From contig NZ_JACHXP010000007.1 of assembly GCF_014192215.1 (NCBI RefSeq), positions 62,001 through 126,000 of the forward strand: DNA of 64,000 nt. The letters run 5' to 3'. Shown here in pieces: positions 10,207-19,463 of the stretch. Within the stretch, counting starts at the first letter, position 1. The number at the start of each line of letters is the position of its first letter. The notes beneath the pieces were generated by a model. The model was not told the DNA's origin and did not search any database. It saw only the letters and a program-made list of their open reading frames with translations. The position numbers and the translations under genes were made by a program. This stretch comes from Halomonas cerina (GTDB taxonomy: Bacteria; Pseudomonadota; Gammaproteobacteria; Pseudomonadales; Halomonadaceae).

Positions 10207-11376
10207 TCAGGCGCTTTCGTAGAGACGCGTCATCGCAAACTCACGATGCCCCAGCGCCTCGGCCGCCGTGTGGCGACCATTGGCGGTACGCAGCATCATT
10301 TCCAACAATGCATCACCCGCCTGACTCATATCCATTTCACGCCTGAGGATATGAGTGACATCGACATCGATGTGTTCGCTCATGGTACGCATGGTGCGTG
10401 GATTAGCGCAGATCTTGATGACTGGCAGGATCGGGTTGCCGATCACATTGCCCTGGCCGGTGGGGAAGAAGTGCACCACGTAACCCGCGGCGGCACACAG
10501 GGTGACCATCTCAGCGGCGGCTGACGAGGAGTCCATGAACCACAGCCCCGGCTTGTCCGGTGTCTCGGCCTTGTCCAACACCCCATCCACCTGACAGCGC
10601 TTACCGATCTTCTGGATGTTGCCCAGCGCCTTCTCCTCGATGGTGGTCAGGCCGCCCTCGATGTTGCCCTTGGTCGGCTGAGACTCGGACAGGTCGCTGG
10701 TCTTGTGGCGGTCGATCATGGCGCTGTAGCCGTCGAACATCGCCTGGAACTGCTCGCGCACCTCTGGGGTGGCACAGCGCTCGGCGACGAGATGCTCGCC
10801 CCCGGTCAGCTCCGAGGTCTCGCCGAATACCAGCGTACAGCCTGCATCGTAAAGCTTGTCGAAGGCGTTACCCGTCGTCGGGCAGGAGGCCAGACCCGAG
10901 GTAGTATCGGACTCGCCACACTTGGTGGAGACCCACAGTTCGTCGACGTCACACTCCTCGCGCTGAAGCTCACTGGCATGCTGCACGTACTCGCGGGCTT
11001 TCTTGGAGGCGGCACAGATGGTGTTGTGATCCCCGTTCTGCTCTATCCAGAAGCCTTCGACGGGCTTGCCGGTGGCCTTGATGCCGTCGACGACCTTGTT
11101 AGTCCAGCCCGGCTCGATACCAATCACAATCACCGCAGCAACGTTGGGATTACTACCGATCCCGATCAAGGTGCGAAAGTGCAGATCCAGATCGGCGCCG
11201 AACTGCAACCGGCCATAGGCGTGCGGCAATGCCAGGGTACCCTTGATGTTATTGGCGACGGCCTCGGCGGCGGCGTTGGAAATGTCGTCGACCGGCAACA
11301 CGATGACGTGGTTTCGCACCCCCACACGGCCATTTTCGCGACGATAGCCCAGAAACTTGCGACTCTTGATTTCCAT
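10207..11376 (-). CDS. suyB: (R)-sulfolactate sulfolyase large subunit SuyB
   Basis: Large subunit (389 residues) of the enzyme that cleaves (R)-sulfolactate to pyruvate and sulfite. It belongs to the UxaA/altronate dehydratase C-terminal family: [15 protein letters not shown] at the start, [29 protein letters not shown], and the C-terminal [23 protein letters not shown]. The ATG at 11376 has AGAGGTGG five bases upstream and begins two bases after the suyA stop codon; a GTG at 11385 would be an alternative. Adjacent SuyA and the whole hps cluster make SuyB more likely than a sugar-acid dehydratase. Confidence 0.9.
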   Translation of the reverse strand: MEIKSRKFLGYRRENGRVGVRNHVIVLPVDDISNAAAEAVANNIKGTLALPHAYGRLQFGADLDLHFRTLIGIGSNPNVAAVIVIGIEPGWTNKVVDGIKATGKPVEGFWIEQNGDHNTICAASKKAREYVQHASELQREECDVDELWVSTKCGESDTTSGLASCPTTGNAFDKLYDAGCTLVFGETSELTGGEHLVAERCATPEVREQFQAMFDGYSAMIDRHKTSDLSESQPTKGNIEGGLTTIEEKALGNIQKIGKRCQVDGVLDKAETPDKPGLWFMDSSSAAAEMVTLCAAAGYVVHFFPTGQGNVIGNPILPVIKICANPRTMRTMSEHIDVDVTHILRREMDMSQAGDALLEMMLRTANGRHTAAEALGHREFAMTRLYESA

Positions 11377-11378
11377 TT

Positions 11379-11663
11379 TTACCACCTCTTAGTTTTGACG
11401 TTATGGACGTGCAGGTGCTCACCTTTCTTGATGGGCTTGATCACGCGGCCGATATCGACGTTGTACTTCATGACGGCGTCACCCTCCGCCAGGTCGCGGA
11501 TCGCCAGCTTGTGACCGATGGGAATGGGATCGCTCACCTGGCAGGTGATGGTTTGATTCTCCTGCATGACCCAACCGGTCAGCTCCTGACCGGCCTGAAT
11601 TCCCTCGACCACCGCGACGCCGACGCTGTCGTCGGCTTCATGTACTACGAAGTCGATACTCAT
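11379..11663 (-). CDS. suyA: (R)-sulfolactate sulfolyase small subunit SuyA
   Basis: Small subunit of 94 residues, corresponding to the SAF-like N-terminal domain of altronate dehydratase ([35 protein letters not shown]). It forms the desulfonating sulfolyase with SuyB, whose start lies immediately after. The ATG at 11663 follows GGAGAGGAG. Splitting of the UxaA fold into two adjacent genes, SAF first, is the known suyAB arrangement. It is divergent from the GntR gene, with a candidate operator at 11763-11780. Confidence 0.9.
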   Translation of the reverse strand: MSIDFVVHEADDSVGVAVVEGIQAGQELTGWVMQENQTITCQVSDPIPIGHKLAIRDLAEGDAVMKYNVDIGRVIKPIKKGEHLHVHNVKTKRW

Positions 11664-11762
11664 GATGTCTCCTCTCCACCTGGGAGGTTGATTGGCGTTG
11701 TCTCGATTCCAGCCTGAGGACAAAGCCGCGGTGAACCGGATACTGCAAACCCTCAATTCATG

Positions 11763-11780
11763 TATATGACATATGATATA
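11763..11780. promoter_or_regulatory. Imperfect AT-rich palindrome, candidate SuyR operator
   Basis: TATATGACATATGATATA matches its own reverse complement at 14 of 18 positions. It lies in the 221-base divergent region between suyA and the GntR-family gene, in a markedly AT-rich stretch. GntR/HutC regulators often bind such inverted repeats. Function is inferred. Confidence 0.45.
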
Positions 11781-11884
11781 GGACCGTCAAGTCTTCTACA
11801 TGTTTTTTTGCTATCATCACCAAAGGGCCATGGCGCTCGAACGGAGTGAGCGCCGCACCGGCATCGACCCGAAGGACACGAGAC

Positions 11885-12610
11885 ATGGAACATCAGCTGA
11901 CACCGAGCTATCGCCCGCTCTACCAGCAGATCAAGGAAGCGCTGCTGACACGGATCGTGTCGGGGGACTGGCCTCCCGGCACCTTCATTCCCAGCGAATC
12001 CGCCCTGTCGAAGGAGTACGGGGTCAGCGTGGGCACCTTGCGCAAGGCGCTGGATGCGCTGGCCCATGAGAACGTGGTGATTCGTTACCAGGGAAAGGGG
12101 ACGGTGGTGGCCACCCATGACACTGACCGTTCTTTGTTCCAGTTCTTTCATCTGGTAGGACTGAATGGCGAGCGAAGCCTGCCGATCTCGCGTGTGCTCA
12201 TCCGGCAACGCCGGGCGGCGAGAAGCGAGGAAGCCAGCGTACTGGGGCTGGCAGCGGGTGAGGAAGTGGTCCATATCCGCCGGGTCCGCGAACTGGATGA
12301 CCGCCCTGCCCTGCTCGAGGACCTGGTCGTCTCGGCGATAAGGTTTGCCGGACTAGAACGGGAGCCCGAGCCCCTGCCCAATACCCTCTACCAGCTCTAC
12401 CAGCAGCGTTTCGGGCAGAGCGTGGCCCAGGCCGAGGAACGGCTCTTCGCCGTTGCGGCTGGTCCGCAAGACCAAAGGTATCTTAGCGTTAGTCCCGGTA
12501 TGCCTTTGCTCGAGATTCGCCGCATCGCCAAGGACCTCCAAGGCAACCCGCTGGAATATCGCGTTTCTCGATGTGAGACCCAGCACCACTGCTACTTGAA
12601 CCAGTTATAG
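11885..12610 (+). CDS. suyR: GntR/HutC family regulator, SuyR-like
   Basis: Regulator of 241 residues with an N-terminal winged helix (YQQIKEALLTRIVSGDWPPGT, SESALSKEYGVSVGTLRKAL) and a C-terminal UTRA ligand-binding domain (SLFQFFHLVG, ending PLEYRVSRCETQHHCY). Divergent from suyAB, as SuyR is in Chromohalobacter sulfolactate degradation. The ATG at 11885 has AAGGA nine bases upstream; an alternative upstream start adds 13 residues. It probably senses sulfolactate and controls suyAB, separately from the LacI system. Family certain; specific role from context. Confidence 0.8.
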   Translation: MEHQLTPSYRPLYQQIKEALLTRIVSGDWPPGTFIPSESALSKEYGVSVGTLRKALDALAHENVVIRYQGKGTVVATHDTDRSLFQFFHLVGLNGERSLPISRVLIRQRRAARSEEASVLGLAAGEEVVHIRRVRELDDRPALLEDLVVSAIRFAGLEREPEPLPNTLYQLYQQRFGQSVAQAEERLFAVAAGPQDQRYLSVSPGMPLLEIRRIAKDLQGNPLEYRVSRCETQHHCYLNQL

Positions 12611-12716
12611 AAAAACACGGCGCAGGCGGGCATCGGCGGATGCTCGCCACTGGCCCGCAGAAACACCTTGAAGGCCTGCCATCGCGGACGGCGGTAGCGC
12701 TTGGGTTGCCGAGGCG

Positions 12717-14123
12717 CTATCCGGCCAGGGCGATGGGCGCCAGCACCGCCTGCAAGAACTCGAACCCCAGGCTGACCAGGATCAGCAGCAGGAAGGTACC
12801 CAACAGCACCATCTCGGACCAGCGCCCCAGCACCTGCACCTCGCCTTGCGGCGCCTTGAACATGAGCACCGCGATCACCCGCAGGTAATAGTAGAGCGAC
12901 ACCAGGGTATTGAAGGCGGCCACCACGGCGAGCCAGGCGTAGCCTGCCGCGATGGTCACCTCGAAGAGCAGGAACTTGCCGAAGAACCCCACCAGCGGCG
13001 GAATGCCCACCAGGGACAGCAGCGCCACGATCAAAGCGGCGGTCACCAGCGGTTGTCGTCGGGCCAGGCCATGATAGTGCGCGAGCTCGGTGCGGCCACG
13101 CAGGTGGGTGACCACGGCGAAGGCCAGAAGATTCGCCACAGCATAGGCGACGAGAAAGGCCAGCAGGGCCGGCAAGGCGGCCACACCACTCCCCACCACG
13201 ACGATGGCCATCAGCGCGTAGCCGGACTGGGAGACGCTGGACCAGCCCAGCAGCCGCCGGAGATCCGTTTGCCGGAGCGCCGCCAGGTTACCGAGCGTCA
13301 TGGTGGCCACCGAGATCAGCGCCACGATGACCGGCCAGGCCTGGCTGTCGGGCAGCAGGGAGACGAAGCGCGCCAGCGCCACCGCCGCGCCGATCTTCGG
13401 TGCCACGGTCAGCAGAGCCGCGATGGGCGCCGGCGCGCCCTGGGCCACGTCCGGCATCCAGGCATGGGCCGGCACCGCGCCGAGCTTGTAGGTCAGCCCC
13501 ATGACGATGCAGGCCACCGCCACACTCAAGGCAAGGGGATCCACGCCTGTCTGGAAGACGTCCGAGGCCCTGGCGTAGTCCGTGTCCCCCACTAGGCCGA
13601 ACAGGATCACCACCCCGATCACCAGCAGCGCATTGGCCAGAGCACCGATCAGGAAGTACTTCATCGCCGCTTCCAGGGCCGGAGGAAAGCCGCGATGATA
13701 GGCCGCCAGCGGGTAGCTCGCCGCGGAGGACAACAGCACCCCCACCACCAGTTCCATGGCGTCATGGGCGGAGGCCATCATGATCATGCCCAGCAGCGAG
13801 AACAGGCAGAGTGCGTAATACTCGCCGTGACGCCGGTCGCTGCGCATCCAGTCCGGCGACAGGGCGACCACCAGGGCGCCGCTCGCCAGGATCAACAGCT
13901 TGGCGGCGATGGCCACGTCATCCAGCGCCCAGACCCCGGCGAAGGTCAGCCTGGGAGGCAGGCCCCACTGTCGGGCACCGAGCCCCATCGCCACGACCAA
14001 GGCCAGCAGGGCCAGCCACACGGCCCCCGCTTGCCGGCGCTGCGGGGCGAAGGCCGCGAACAGCACGATGACCACGGCCCCCAGCAAGAGGACGAGTTCC
14101 GGCAGCAGGTCACCGAGGGGCAT
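12717..14123 (-). CDS. nuoN: Complex-I-like antiporter subunit NuoN homologue
   Basis: Polytopic protein of 468 residues of the complex I/Mrp antiporter family. It keeps the ion-path residues: Glu124 in MELVVGVLLSSAASYPLAAY and Lys213 in YKLGAVPAHAW, followed by PDVAQGAPAPIAALL, and a C-terminal FFGKF Lys. It is the last gene of an eight-gene operon that lacks every gene for the FeS-containing peripheral arm. Start overlaps the nuoM stop (ATGA). In normal complex I NuoN pumps protons. Here the coupling source is unclear because the quinone/FeS module appears degenerate. The family is certain; the symbol denotes homology, not proven NADH dehydrogenase function. Confidence 0.85.
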   Translation of the reverse strand: MPLGDLLPELVLLLGAVVIVLFAAFAPQRRQAGAVWLALLALVVAMGLGARQWGLPPRLTFAGVWALDDVAIAAKLLILASGALVVALSPDWMRSDRRHGEYYALCLFSLLGMIMMASAHDAMELVVGVLLSSAASYPLAAYHRGFPPALEAAMKYFLIGALANALLVIGVVILFGLVGDTDYARASDVFQTGVDPLALSVAVACIVMGLTYKLGAVPAHAWMPDVAQGAPAPIAALLTVAPKIGAAVALARFVSLLPDSQAWPVIVALISVATMTLGNLAALRQTDLRRLLGWSSVSQSGYALMAIVVVGSGVAALPALLAFLVAYAVANLLAFAVVTHLRGRTELAHYHGLARRQPLVTAALIVALLSLVGIPPLVGFFGKFLLFEVTIAAGYAWLAVVAAFNTLVSLYYYLRVIAVLMFKAPQGEVQVLGRWSEMVLLGTFLLLILVSLGFEFLQAVLAPIALAG

Positions 14124-15607
14124 CAGCGACCTCCGATCAGCAGGGTACTGGCGCCATCGATCACCTCGAGCAGGAAGCGTGGATACACACCGATGATCAC
14201 GACGGCGAGCCCCAGCACGCCCAGCACCATCGCCTCGACACGACTCAGTTCGGCGAAACGACCGAGATGGGCCGGCAAGCGGCCGAAGAATAGCTGGCGC
14301 AGGAAATCCAGGAAGAGGCCGGCGGTGATCAGGATGCCCAGCACCCCGAACACGGCGAGCCAGGGATAGACGGCGAAGGTGCCGGCGAAGATCTGGAATT
14401 CGGCGACGAAGCCGGCCAGCCCCGGCATGCCGAAGCTGGCAAAGGCGACCAGCACCGTGAGGCCGGTCAACAGCGGCGCCTGATGGGCCAGGCCGCCGTA
14501 GTACGCCAGGTCGTATTCGCCGGTACGCTGCCAGAAGCTGCCACAGATCAGGAACAGCGCCCCGGTGATCAGGCCGTGGGCGACCATTTCCACCGTGGCC
14601 CCGGTCAGCGCCAGCTGCTTGGCCGCCAGGTTGTCGCTGACGCTTGCCGCCACGGCGATGCCCAGCACCGTATAGCCCATGTGGTTGATCGAGGTATAGG
14701 CGATGCGACGCTTGAGATTGCGCTGGCCCAGAGCCACCAGTGCGCCGTAGAGAATCGCCACCAGGGCGAGGATGGCCACCACCGGGGCATAGCGGGCGAA
14801 GGTCGCCGGCAGCATCGCCAGCGGCAGGCGTATCATGCCGTAGGTGCCCATCTTCAATAGCACCCCGGCAAGAATCGCCGAGGCGGGCCCGGGGGCATCC
14901 ACGTGGGCCTGGGGCAGCCAGGTATGCAACGGCACCAGCGGCGTCTTGATCGCCAGACCCAGCATCAAGCCCAGAAACACCAGCCCGGCGTAGAGGCCGT
15001 CTCCGGCCAGGGGTTGTTGCGCGATGATCTGACGCATGTCGAAACTCGGCGACTCCAGCGACAGATAAAGACCGATGATCGCCAGCAACAGCGCCAGGGA
15101 GCCGGCGAAGGTGTAGAGAAAGAACGTCAAGGCGGACAGTTGTGGCTGGCCATGGCCCCAGCGCCCGATCAGGAAATACATGCCCACCAGGCTGAGATCG
15201 AAGAAGACGTAGAACAGCAGCAGGTCCAGCACCACGAAGAGCGCCAGGGAGGTAGCCATCAGAAACAGCAGCCAGGCATAGTACTGACGCGGTTGCCCCT
15301 GGGTATCCACCGGATAGGCGATGGCCGCCAAAAATAGCAGGGCGCTCATGGTCGCCACCACCAGGGCGATGCCATCCACCCCGACCCGATAGCCCACGCC
15401 GATGGAAGGCACCCAGGGGACGTCCAGCACATGCTGGAACAGGGGGCCGGCAGGGTCGAACCCGATCCAGGCCCAGACCAGCATGGCCAGGGAAAGGGCC
15501 GCGACAAGCATGCCGAACCCTCGCGCCTGCGTCTCACCCCACTGTGGGGCGATCATCAATGATACGGCCCCCAGCAGGGGGAGTAGCCAGGCGAGGGTGA
15601 GTATCAC
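14123..15607 (-). CDS. nuoM: Complex-I-like antiporter subunit NuoM homologue
   Basis: Polytopic protein of 494 residues. The GTG start at 15607 overlaps the nuoL TGA. NuoM marks are LFYVFFDLSLVGMYFLIG, KTPLVPLHTWLPQAHVDAPGPASAILAGVLLKMGTYG (both key lysines) and FGMPGLAGFVAEFQIF. The position equal to the conserved Glu144 (the WELMLVPMYF motif of canonical NuoM) is Asp137 here, a conservative change in an ion-translocating acidic residue. The rest of the ion path is kept. Third antiporter-like subunit of the operon. Confidence 0.85.
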   Translation of the reverse strand: MILTLAWLLPLLGAVSLMIAPQWGETQARGFGMLVAALSLAMLVWAWIGFDPAGPLFQHVLDVPWVPSIGVGYRVGVDGIALVVATMSALLFLAAIAYPVDTQGQPRQYYAWLLFLMATSLALFVVLDLLLFYVFFDLSLVGMYFLIGRWGHGQPQLSALTFFLYTFAGSLALLLAIIGLYLSLESPSFDMRQIIAQQPLAGDGLYAGLVFLGLMLGLAIKTPLVPLHTWLPQAHVDAPGPASAILAGVLLKMGTYGMIRLPLAMLPATFARYAPVVAILALVAILYGALVALGQRNLKRRIAYTSINHMGYTVLGIAVAASVSDNLAAKQLALTGATVEMVAHGLITGALFLICGSFWQRTGEYDLAYYGGLAHQAPLLTGLTVLVAFASFGMPGLAGFVAEFQIFAGTFAVYPWLAVFGVLGILITAGLFLDFLRQLFFGRLPAHLGRFAELSRVEAMVLGVLGLAVVIIGVYPRFLLEVIDGASTLLIGGR

Positions 15608-17568
15608 GACGGGTCTCCCAGCAGCAGGATGATCAGGACAAGGGCGAAGCCGATGGCGATAGCAGCGTAGTAATGATGGGACTGGCCGGTCTGAGCCTGG
15701 CGGGCCCAGTGCCCGGCCTGTCCGATCAGGCCGCTCAGGGACCCCGGCAGCCAGCGCGTCAGCGCTCGGTGCCGTTCGTCCTCCCAGGAGGCCGCGTTGT
15801 CGCGCCCGCGCACGCCGGCATCGAGCAGTTCGTCGTCGCCCCGCGCCAGCCCCAGGGCGACGCATCTCGTCCGCGCCGCCAGGGCGTGGGTGCCCGCTTC
15901 CAGTTCGTCGTCGCCCCGCGCGAGCCCCTGGGCGGTGCGTCTCGCCCGTGCCGCCAAGGCGTGGGTGGCCGCTTCCAGCACCTCGCCATCGAAGCGCGCC
16001 AGGCTGGTGCCTAGCCTCACCACGGCCGTGCCGATATCACGGGTCAGGGGCACCAGCCCCCACCAGCGGGCCGCGAGCCACGCCCACCTCGGCGCTTGGC
16101 CCCATCGCGTCAGCCCCCAGCCCAGGGCGATGCCCAGCATCACCAGGGCCAGGGACAGGACGAGCAACCCGACATGGCTGTCGACATGCGCCAGCCCCAG
16201 GCGCCCTCTCAGCCAGGACTGCGCCTCGGGCCACCAGAGCACGGACAGCACCAGGGTCACACCGGCCAGCCCCCCCACCGCCAGGCGTTCGGCCCAGTGG
16301 ATGCGCGGCGGCCCCAGTTCGCGCCGACGGGAGCGACCGAACATGGCGAGCTGGAAACGGGTCGCGTAGAGCGCGCTCAGCCCCCCGGCCAGGGCCACCC
16401 CCAAGGCCAGCCACAGCGACACCTCATAGGCGACGGAGACGATCTGTTCCTTGGTCCAGGCGGCTCCCAGGGGGGCGAGCCCCGCCAGGGCCAGCGCGAG
16501 GATGGCGCTGAGCAGCGCCAGGCCCGGCAACCGGCTCCCCAGGCGCATCTCCACCAGCCGATAGCTTCCCGTCTGACGCTCGGCGACCCCGGTGACCAGA
16601 AAGAGCCCGGCCTTGAAGACGCCATGGGCCAGGAAATGCAGGAGCGCCACTCCCGGATAGCCGCTCCCTACCGCGACCCACATCAACCCGTACTGCGCCG
16701 AGGTGGAGGCGGCCAGCAGCTTCTTGGCATGGCCCTGGGCGATGGCGACCAGCCCCCCGGCCAGGGCGGTACTCAAACCGATGGTGACGATGGCCGGCAT
16801 CAGCCAGACCACGTCGGTGAGCAAGGGCTGCAGGCGTGCCAGCAGATAGAAACCCGCCGCCACCAGGGTCGCCGCGTGCAGCAGGGCCGATACCGGCACC
16901 GGCCCGGCCATGGCGGCGAACAGCCAGGCGGAGAACGGTAGCTGGGCCGACTTGGCCGCGGCAGCCAGCAGGATGCCCGCCGCCGCCACCTGCATCAGGC
17001 CGTTATCGAGCCCGGAGAGTTGCGGGTAACCCAGCCCCTGGCTTCCGGCGAACACCGCCCCCGCAGCGATATAGAGCCCCAGATCACCGAAGCGGGTAAC
17101 GATAAAGGCCTGGATGGCCTCCCCGGGAGCGCGTGAGTCCTGCCAGTGAGAGGAAATCAACGCCCAGGAACAGGCGCCGATCAGCTCCCACCCCACCAGC
17201 AGGGTCAGCAGATCCTCCGCCAACACCAGCAGCTCCATGGCCCCCACGAAGACCACCATGATCGCCAGCAGTCGTCCCAGGGGCGGGCGTTCATGCGCCG
17301 CCGCGAACAGCAGGATGGGCAGCGCGATCAGCGGTACCGCCAGGGCGACGATGCCGCTCAGCGGCGTCAAGCCCAGCCGCAGGACCAGCAGCGTATTGAG
17401 CGCGTACGTTCCCCGCCAGTCATGACCGATGGCCAGGACGGCCAGCACCAGCACGGCCGCCACACTCAGAAGGGCTAGCGAGCCAGGCCCCGCTCGTCCG
17501 CCGCGACGCCCACTGACGTAGATCAGCGGCGCGGCGAGCATCGGCAGCAGTGGCACCATCCATAGCAT
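15604..17568 (-). CDS. nuoL: Complex-I-like antiporter subunit NuoL homologue
   Basis: Membrane protein of 654 residues. The core carries Glu128 in VGWELIGACSW, Lys206 in KSAQLPFSAWLFAAM, the GPVPVSALLHAATLVAAGFYL block and the Lys of AWTKEQI, so the proton channel looks functional. The C-terminal part, where NuoL normally has its lateral helix, is divergent. It contains an exact tandem duplication of a 25-residue unit (ATHALAARARR...ARGDDEL type) encoded at 15826-15975, followed by a final hydrophobic anchor (HHYYAAIAIGFALVLIIL). Nothing known in NuoL explains this charged repeat. The ATG at 17568 lies 17 bases after nuoK. Confidence 0.85.
   Translation of the reverse strand: MLWMVPLLPMLAAPLIYVSGRRGGRAGPGSLALLSVAAVLVLAVLAIGHDWRGTYALNTLLVLRLGLTPLSGIVALAVPLIALPILLFAAAHERPPLGRLLAIMVVFVGAMELLVLAEDLLTLLVGWELIGACSWALISSHWQDSRAPGEAIQAFIVTRFGDLGLYIAAGAVFAGSQGLGYPQLSGLDNGLMQVAAAGILLAAAAKSAQLPFSAWLFAAMAGPVPVSALLHAATLVAAGFYLLARLQPLLTDVVWLMPAIVTIGLSTALAGGLVAIAQGHAKKLLAASTSAQYGLMWVAVGSGYPGVALLHFLAHGVFKAGLFLVTGVAERQTGSYRLVEMRLGSRLPGLALLSAILALALAGLAPLGAAWTKEQIVSVAYEVSLWLALGVALAGGLSALYATRFQLAMFGRSRRRELGPPRIHWAERLAVGGLAGVTLVLSVLWWPEAQSWLRGRLGLAHVDSHVGLLVLSLALVMLGIALGWGLTRWGQAPRWAWLAARWWGLVPLTRDIGTAVVRLGTSLARFDGEVLEAATHALAARARRTAQGLARGDDELEAGTHALAARTRCVALGLARGDDELLDAGVRGRDNAASWEDERHRALTRWLPGSLSGLIGQAGHWARQAQTGQSHHYYAAIAIGFALVLIILLLGDPS
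15826..15975. repeat. 75-bp tandem duplication within the nuoL homologue
   Basis: Two adjacent copies of a 75-base unit (15826-15900 and 15901-15975), both beginning CAGTTCGTCGTCGCCCCGCG on the plus strand. In frame they encode two 25-residue repeats near the NuoL C-terminus. Copies differ at several positions, so the duplication is not brand new. Confidence 0.85.
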
Positions 17569-17585
17569 GATGACCGATCCCGGTA

Positions 17586-17891
17586 TCAGTGTCTGAGATC
17601 AGCGATGGCCTCGGTCACATCCGCCTGCTTGCCCCGATAGACCGCCACCACCAGGGCGAAGCCCATGGCCATCTCGATGGCCATCACCGCCATCACCACG
17701 ATGGTCAGCAGCTGCCCTTCCGGGGCGCCGGCACCGCTCATCGCCCAGAAACCCACGGCGGCGAGCATCACCCCGTTGAGGATCAGCTCGAGCCCCATCA
17801 TCAGCATCACGAAGGACTGCTGGGAGAGCGCCCCGTAGATGCCGATCCCGATCAGTGCCGCCGCCAACAGCAATACCGTGGTGAGTGTCAT
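17586..17891 (-). CDS. nuoK: Complex-I-like subunit NuoK homologue
   Basis: Small three-helix membrane subunit of 101 residues with the NuoK core MLMMGLELILNGVMLA, which keeps the conserved membrane Glu equivalent to Glu36, and a second acidic residue in VMAIEMAMGFALVVAVYR equivalent to Glu72. Both belong to the E-channel of complex I. The ATG at 17891 is used; a longer in-frame upstream extension is not supported. It lies between nuoJ and nuoL in the standard order. Confidence 0.87.
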   Translation of the reverse strand: MTLTTVLLLAAALIGIGIYGALSQQSFVMLMMGLELILNGVMLAAVGFWAMSGAGAPEGQLLTIVVMAVMAIEMAMGFALVVAVYRGKQADVTEAIADLRH

Positions 17892-17922
17892 CCCCTCTCT
17901 CCTTATCTCGATCCGAGCTCGC

Positions 17923-18540
17923 TCAATGACAGTGGTGATGCCCACCGCCTTCCTCGTCGTCCTTTGCCGGCATGCCCGCCGGCTCGCCGCCGGGTTCGAG
18001 CCCCGGGGGCATCGAGCCCTCCCCCGCATTGCCGTAGCGCCCGCGTTGGCTCGACAGCACCACCACCCCGATCATGGTCGCCAAGAGCACTACCCCGACG
18101 GATTCGAAGATCAGCATGGACTCCCCGAGCAGTTCGTTACCCAGAGACGGGACCGCTTGCAGGTCTGCGGGCAGTGGCCGGTGGGGAAACCGAGCCAGAA
18201 GCGCCATGGCCGCCACGATGACAAAGCTGGCGATCCCTGCGCCGATGGCGAGCCTGTGCTGATGCACCATCATCATCGGGTTGAGCCCCGCCGGATTCAT
18301 CATGAACATCACCATGAACAGCGCCATGACCATCATCTCGACGCCCATCATGAAGAACATGGCCACCCCCAGATACATGGCGGACAGCAGCAGCATGATC
18401 GCCCCCACGGCGATGAAGGAGAGCAGCAGGAAGAAGGAGGCCCGCACCATGGAGTCGGTGCGAAACACCCGCCAGCCCGTGTAGACGGCGAACAGCGCCA
18501 GCAGGATAAAGGCGATATCCACGGCCAGGGGAAAGTTCAT
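17923..18540 (-). CDS. nuoJ: Complex-I-like subunit NuoJ homologue with His-rich tail
   Basis: Membrane subunit of 205 residues with five hydrophobic segments. The TM3 equivalent (LYLGVAMFFMMGVEMMVMALFMVMFMM) is unusually Met-rich, as is the following NPAGLNPMMMVHQH. The C-terminus is long and soluble, ending EEGGGHHHCH, a candidate metal-binding tail not usual for NuoJ. The start at 18540 overlaps the nuoH stop (ATGA). Homology is supported by operon position and the family pattern; the Met/His features are specific to this version. Confidence 0.78.
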   Translation of the reverse strand: MNFPLAVDIAFILLALFAVYTGWRVFRTDSMVRASFFLLLSFIAVGAIMLLLSAMYLGVAMFFMMGVEMMVMALFMVMFMMNPAGLNPMMMVHQHRLAIGAGIASFVIVAAMALLARFPHRPLPADLQAVPSLGNELLGESMLIFESVGVVLLATMIGVVVLSSQRGRYGNAGEGSMPPGLEPGGEPAGMPAKDDEEGGGHHHCH

Positions 18541-19463
18541 AACAGCGCCTCCACGCCGGCCCAGATCAGATCGACGAAGGCGAGCGGCAGCAGCACCACC
18601 CACATCAGGCTGACGCAGCGCTCCGGGGTGATCCTGGCGAAGGCGGGCCCCAGCCAGGCCAGCAGCGCCAGTACCGCCAGCATCTTGAACGCCACCCAGA
18701 GTGGCCCGGGCAGCCAGGGGCCCAGCCAACCGCCGAGAAAGGCCGTGGTCGCGATACCGCTGAAGGCCACCAGCATGGCGCTCCGGGCGAACTCCCAGAC
18801 CAGCCGCTGGGCACCGGAGACATCCGCGCTGGTGCCGCCGGCCAGGTCCGTGGAATCCGCCAGATTGAAGGGGCCGCGAAAGGTGATGGCGAGACCGACG
18901 ATCAGAAACAGCGGCAAGCCCAGGGGCTGGCGCAGCACATTCCACAGCTCCTGCTGGGAGGTGATCACCTGGGTGAGCGCCAGGGACTCCGCAGGCAACG
19001 CCACGCCGATCAGCACGAACATGCTGATCAGGATGTAGGAAAGCCCCAGGGCCACGTAACGGTAGGCGCCAACCAGGGTCAGGTGAGTATTGGCTGACCA
19101 GCCCTGCAGAAAGATCACCACCGTGGCCAGCGCCTCGATGCTGCCCCACAGCACCAGGCTGGTGGCGATATCCGTGGCGACCCAGGTTCGCGACCAGGGC
19201 ACCAGGGCCAGGCCACCGGCGGCCAGGGCCAGGTAGAGCGCCGGGGCGAGCCGCCAGGCCCGCCCGTCCGGGGCCTCGGTGACGTTGGTATGCTGAATCA
19301 GCCACCAGGCCCCCCGACTCAGGGGCGCGAGCCAGATGCCTGGCCCTCGCGTCGGGCCAAGGCTTCGTGCCACCAGGCCATCCAGCACCGCCAGCAGATA
19401 GGGACCCAGCACGAGGGCGGCCAGTACCCACGTCAGCGGCCAGACGAGCTGATCGAGGATCAC
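18537..19463 (-). CDS. nuoH: Complex-I-like subunit NuoH homologue lacking key Glu residues
   Basis: Membrane protein of 308 residues. Recognisable NuoH traces are GWSANTHLTLVGAYRYVALGLSY and RGPFNLADSTDLAGGTSADVSGAQR. Several hallmarks of true NuoH are missing: the Glu of ISYE is replaced (LSYILISMF), AETNRPPFDLPEAESELV has become AITFRGPFNLADSTDLAGG, and no ERKVLGYMQLRIGPNRVG loop is visible. These form the quinone chamber and E-channel entrance in complex I. Start is a GTG at 19463 overlapping the stop of the preceding gene. It is best read as a NuoH-fold membrane anchor that no longer handles quinone. Confidence 0.72.
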   Translation of the reverse strand: MILDQLVWPLTWVLAALVLGPYLLAVLDGLVARSLGPTRGPGIWLAPLSRGAWWLIQHTNVTEAPDGRAWRLAPALYLALAAGGLALVPWSRTWVATDIATSLVLWGSIEALATVVIFLQGWSANTHLTLVGAYRYVALGLSYILISMFVLIGVALPAESLALTQVITSQQELWNVLRQPLGLPLFLIVGLAITFRGPFNLADSTDLAGGTSADVSGAQRLVWEFARSAMLVAFSGIATTAFLGGWLGPWLPGPLWVAFKMLAVLALLAWLGPAFARITPERCVSLMWVVLLPLAFVDLIWAGVEALL

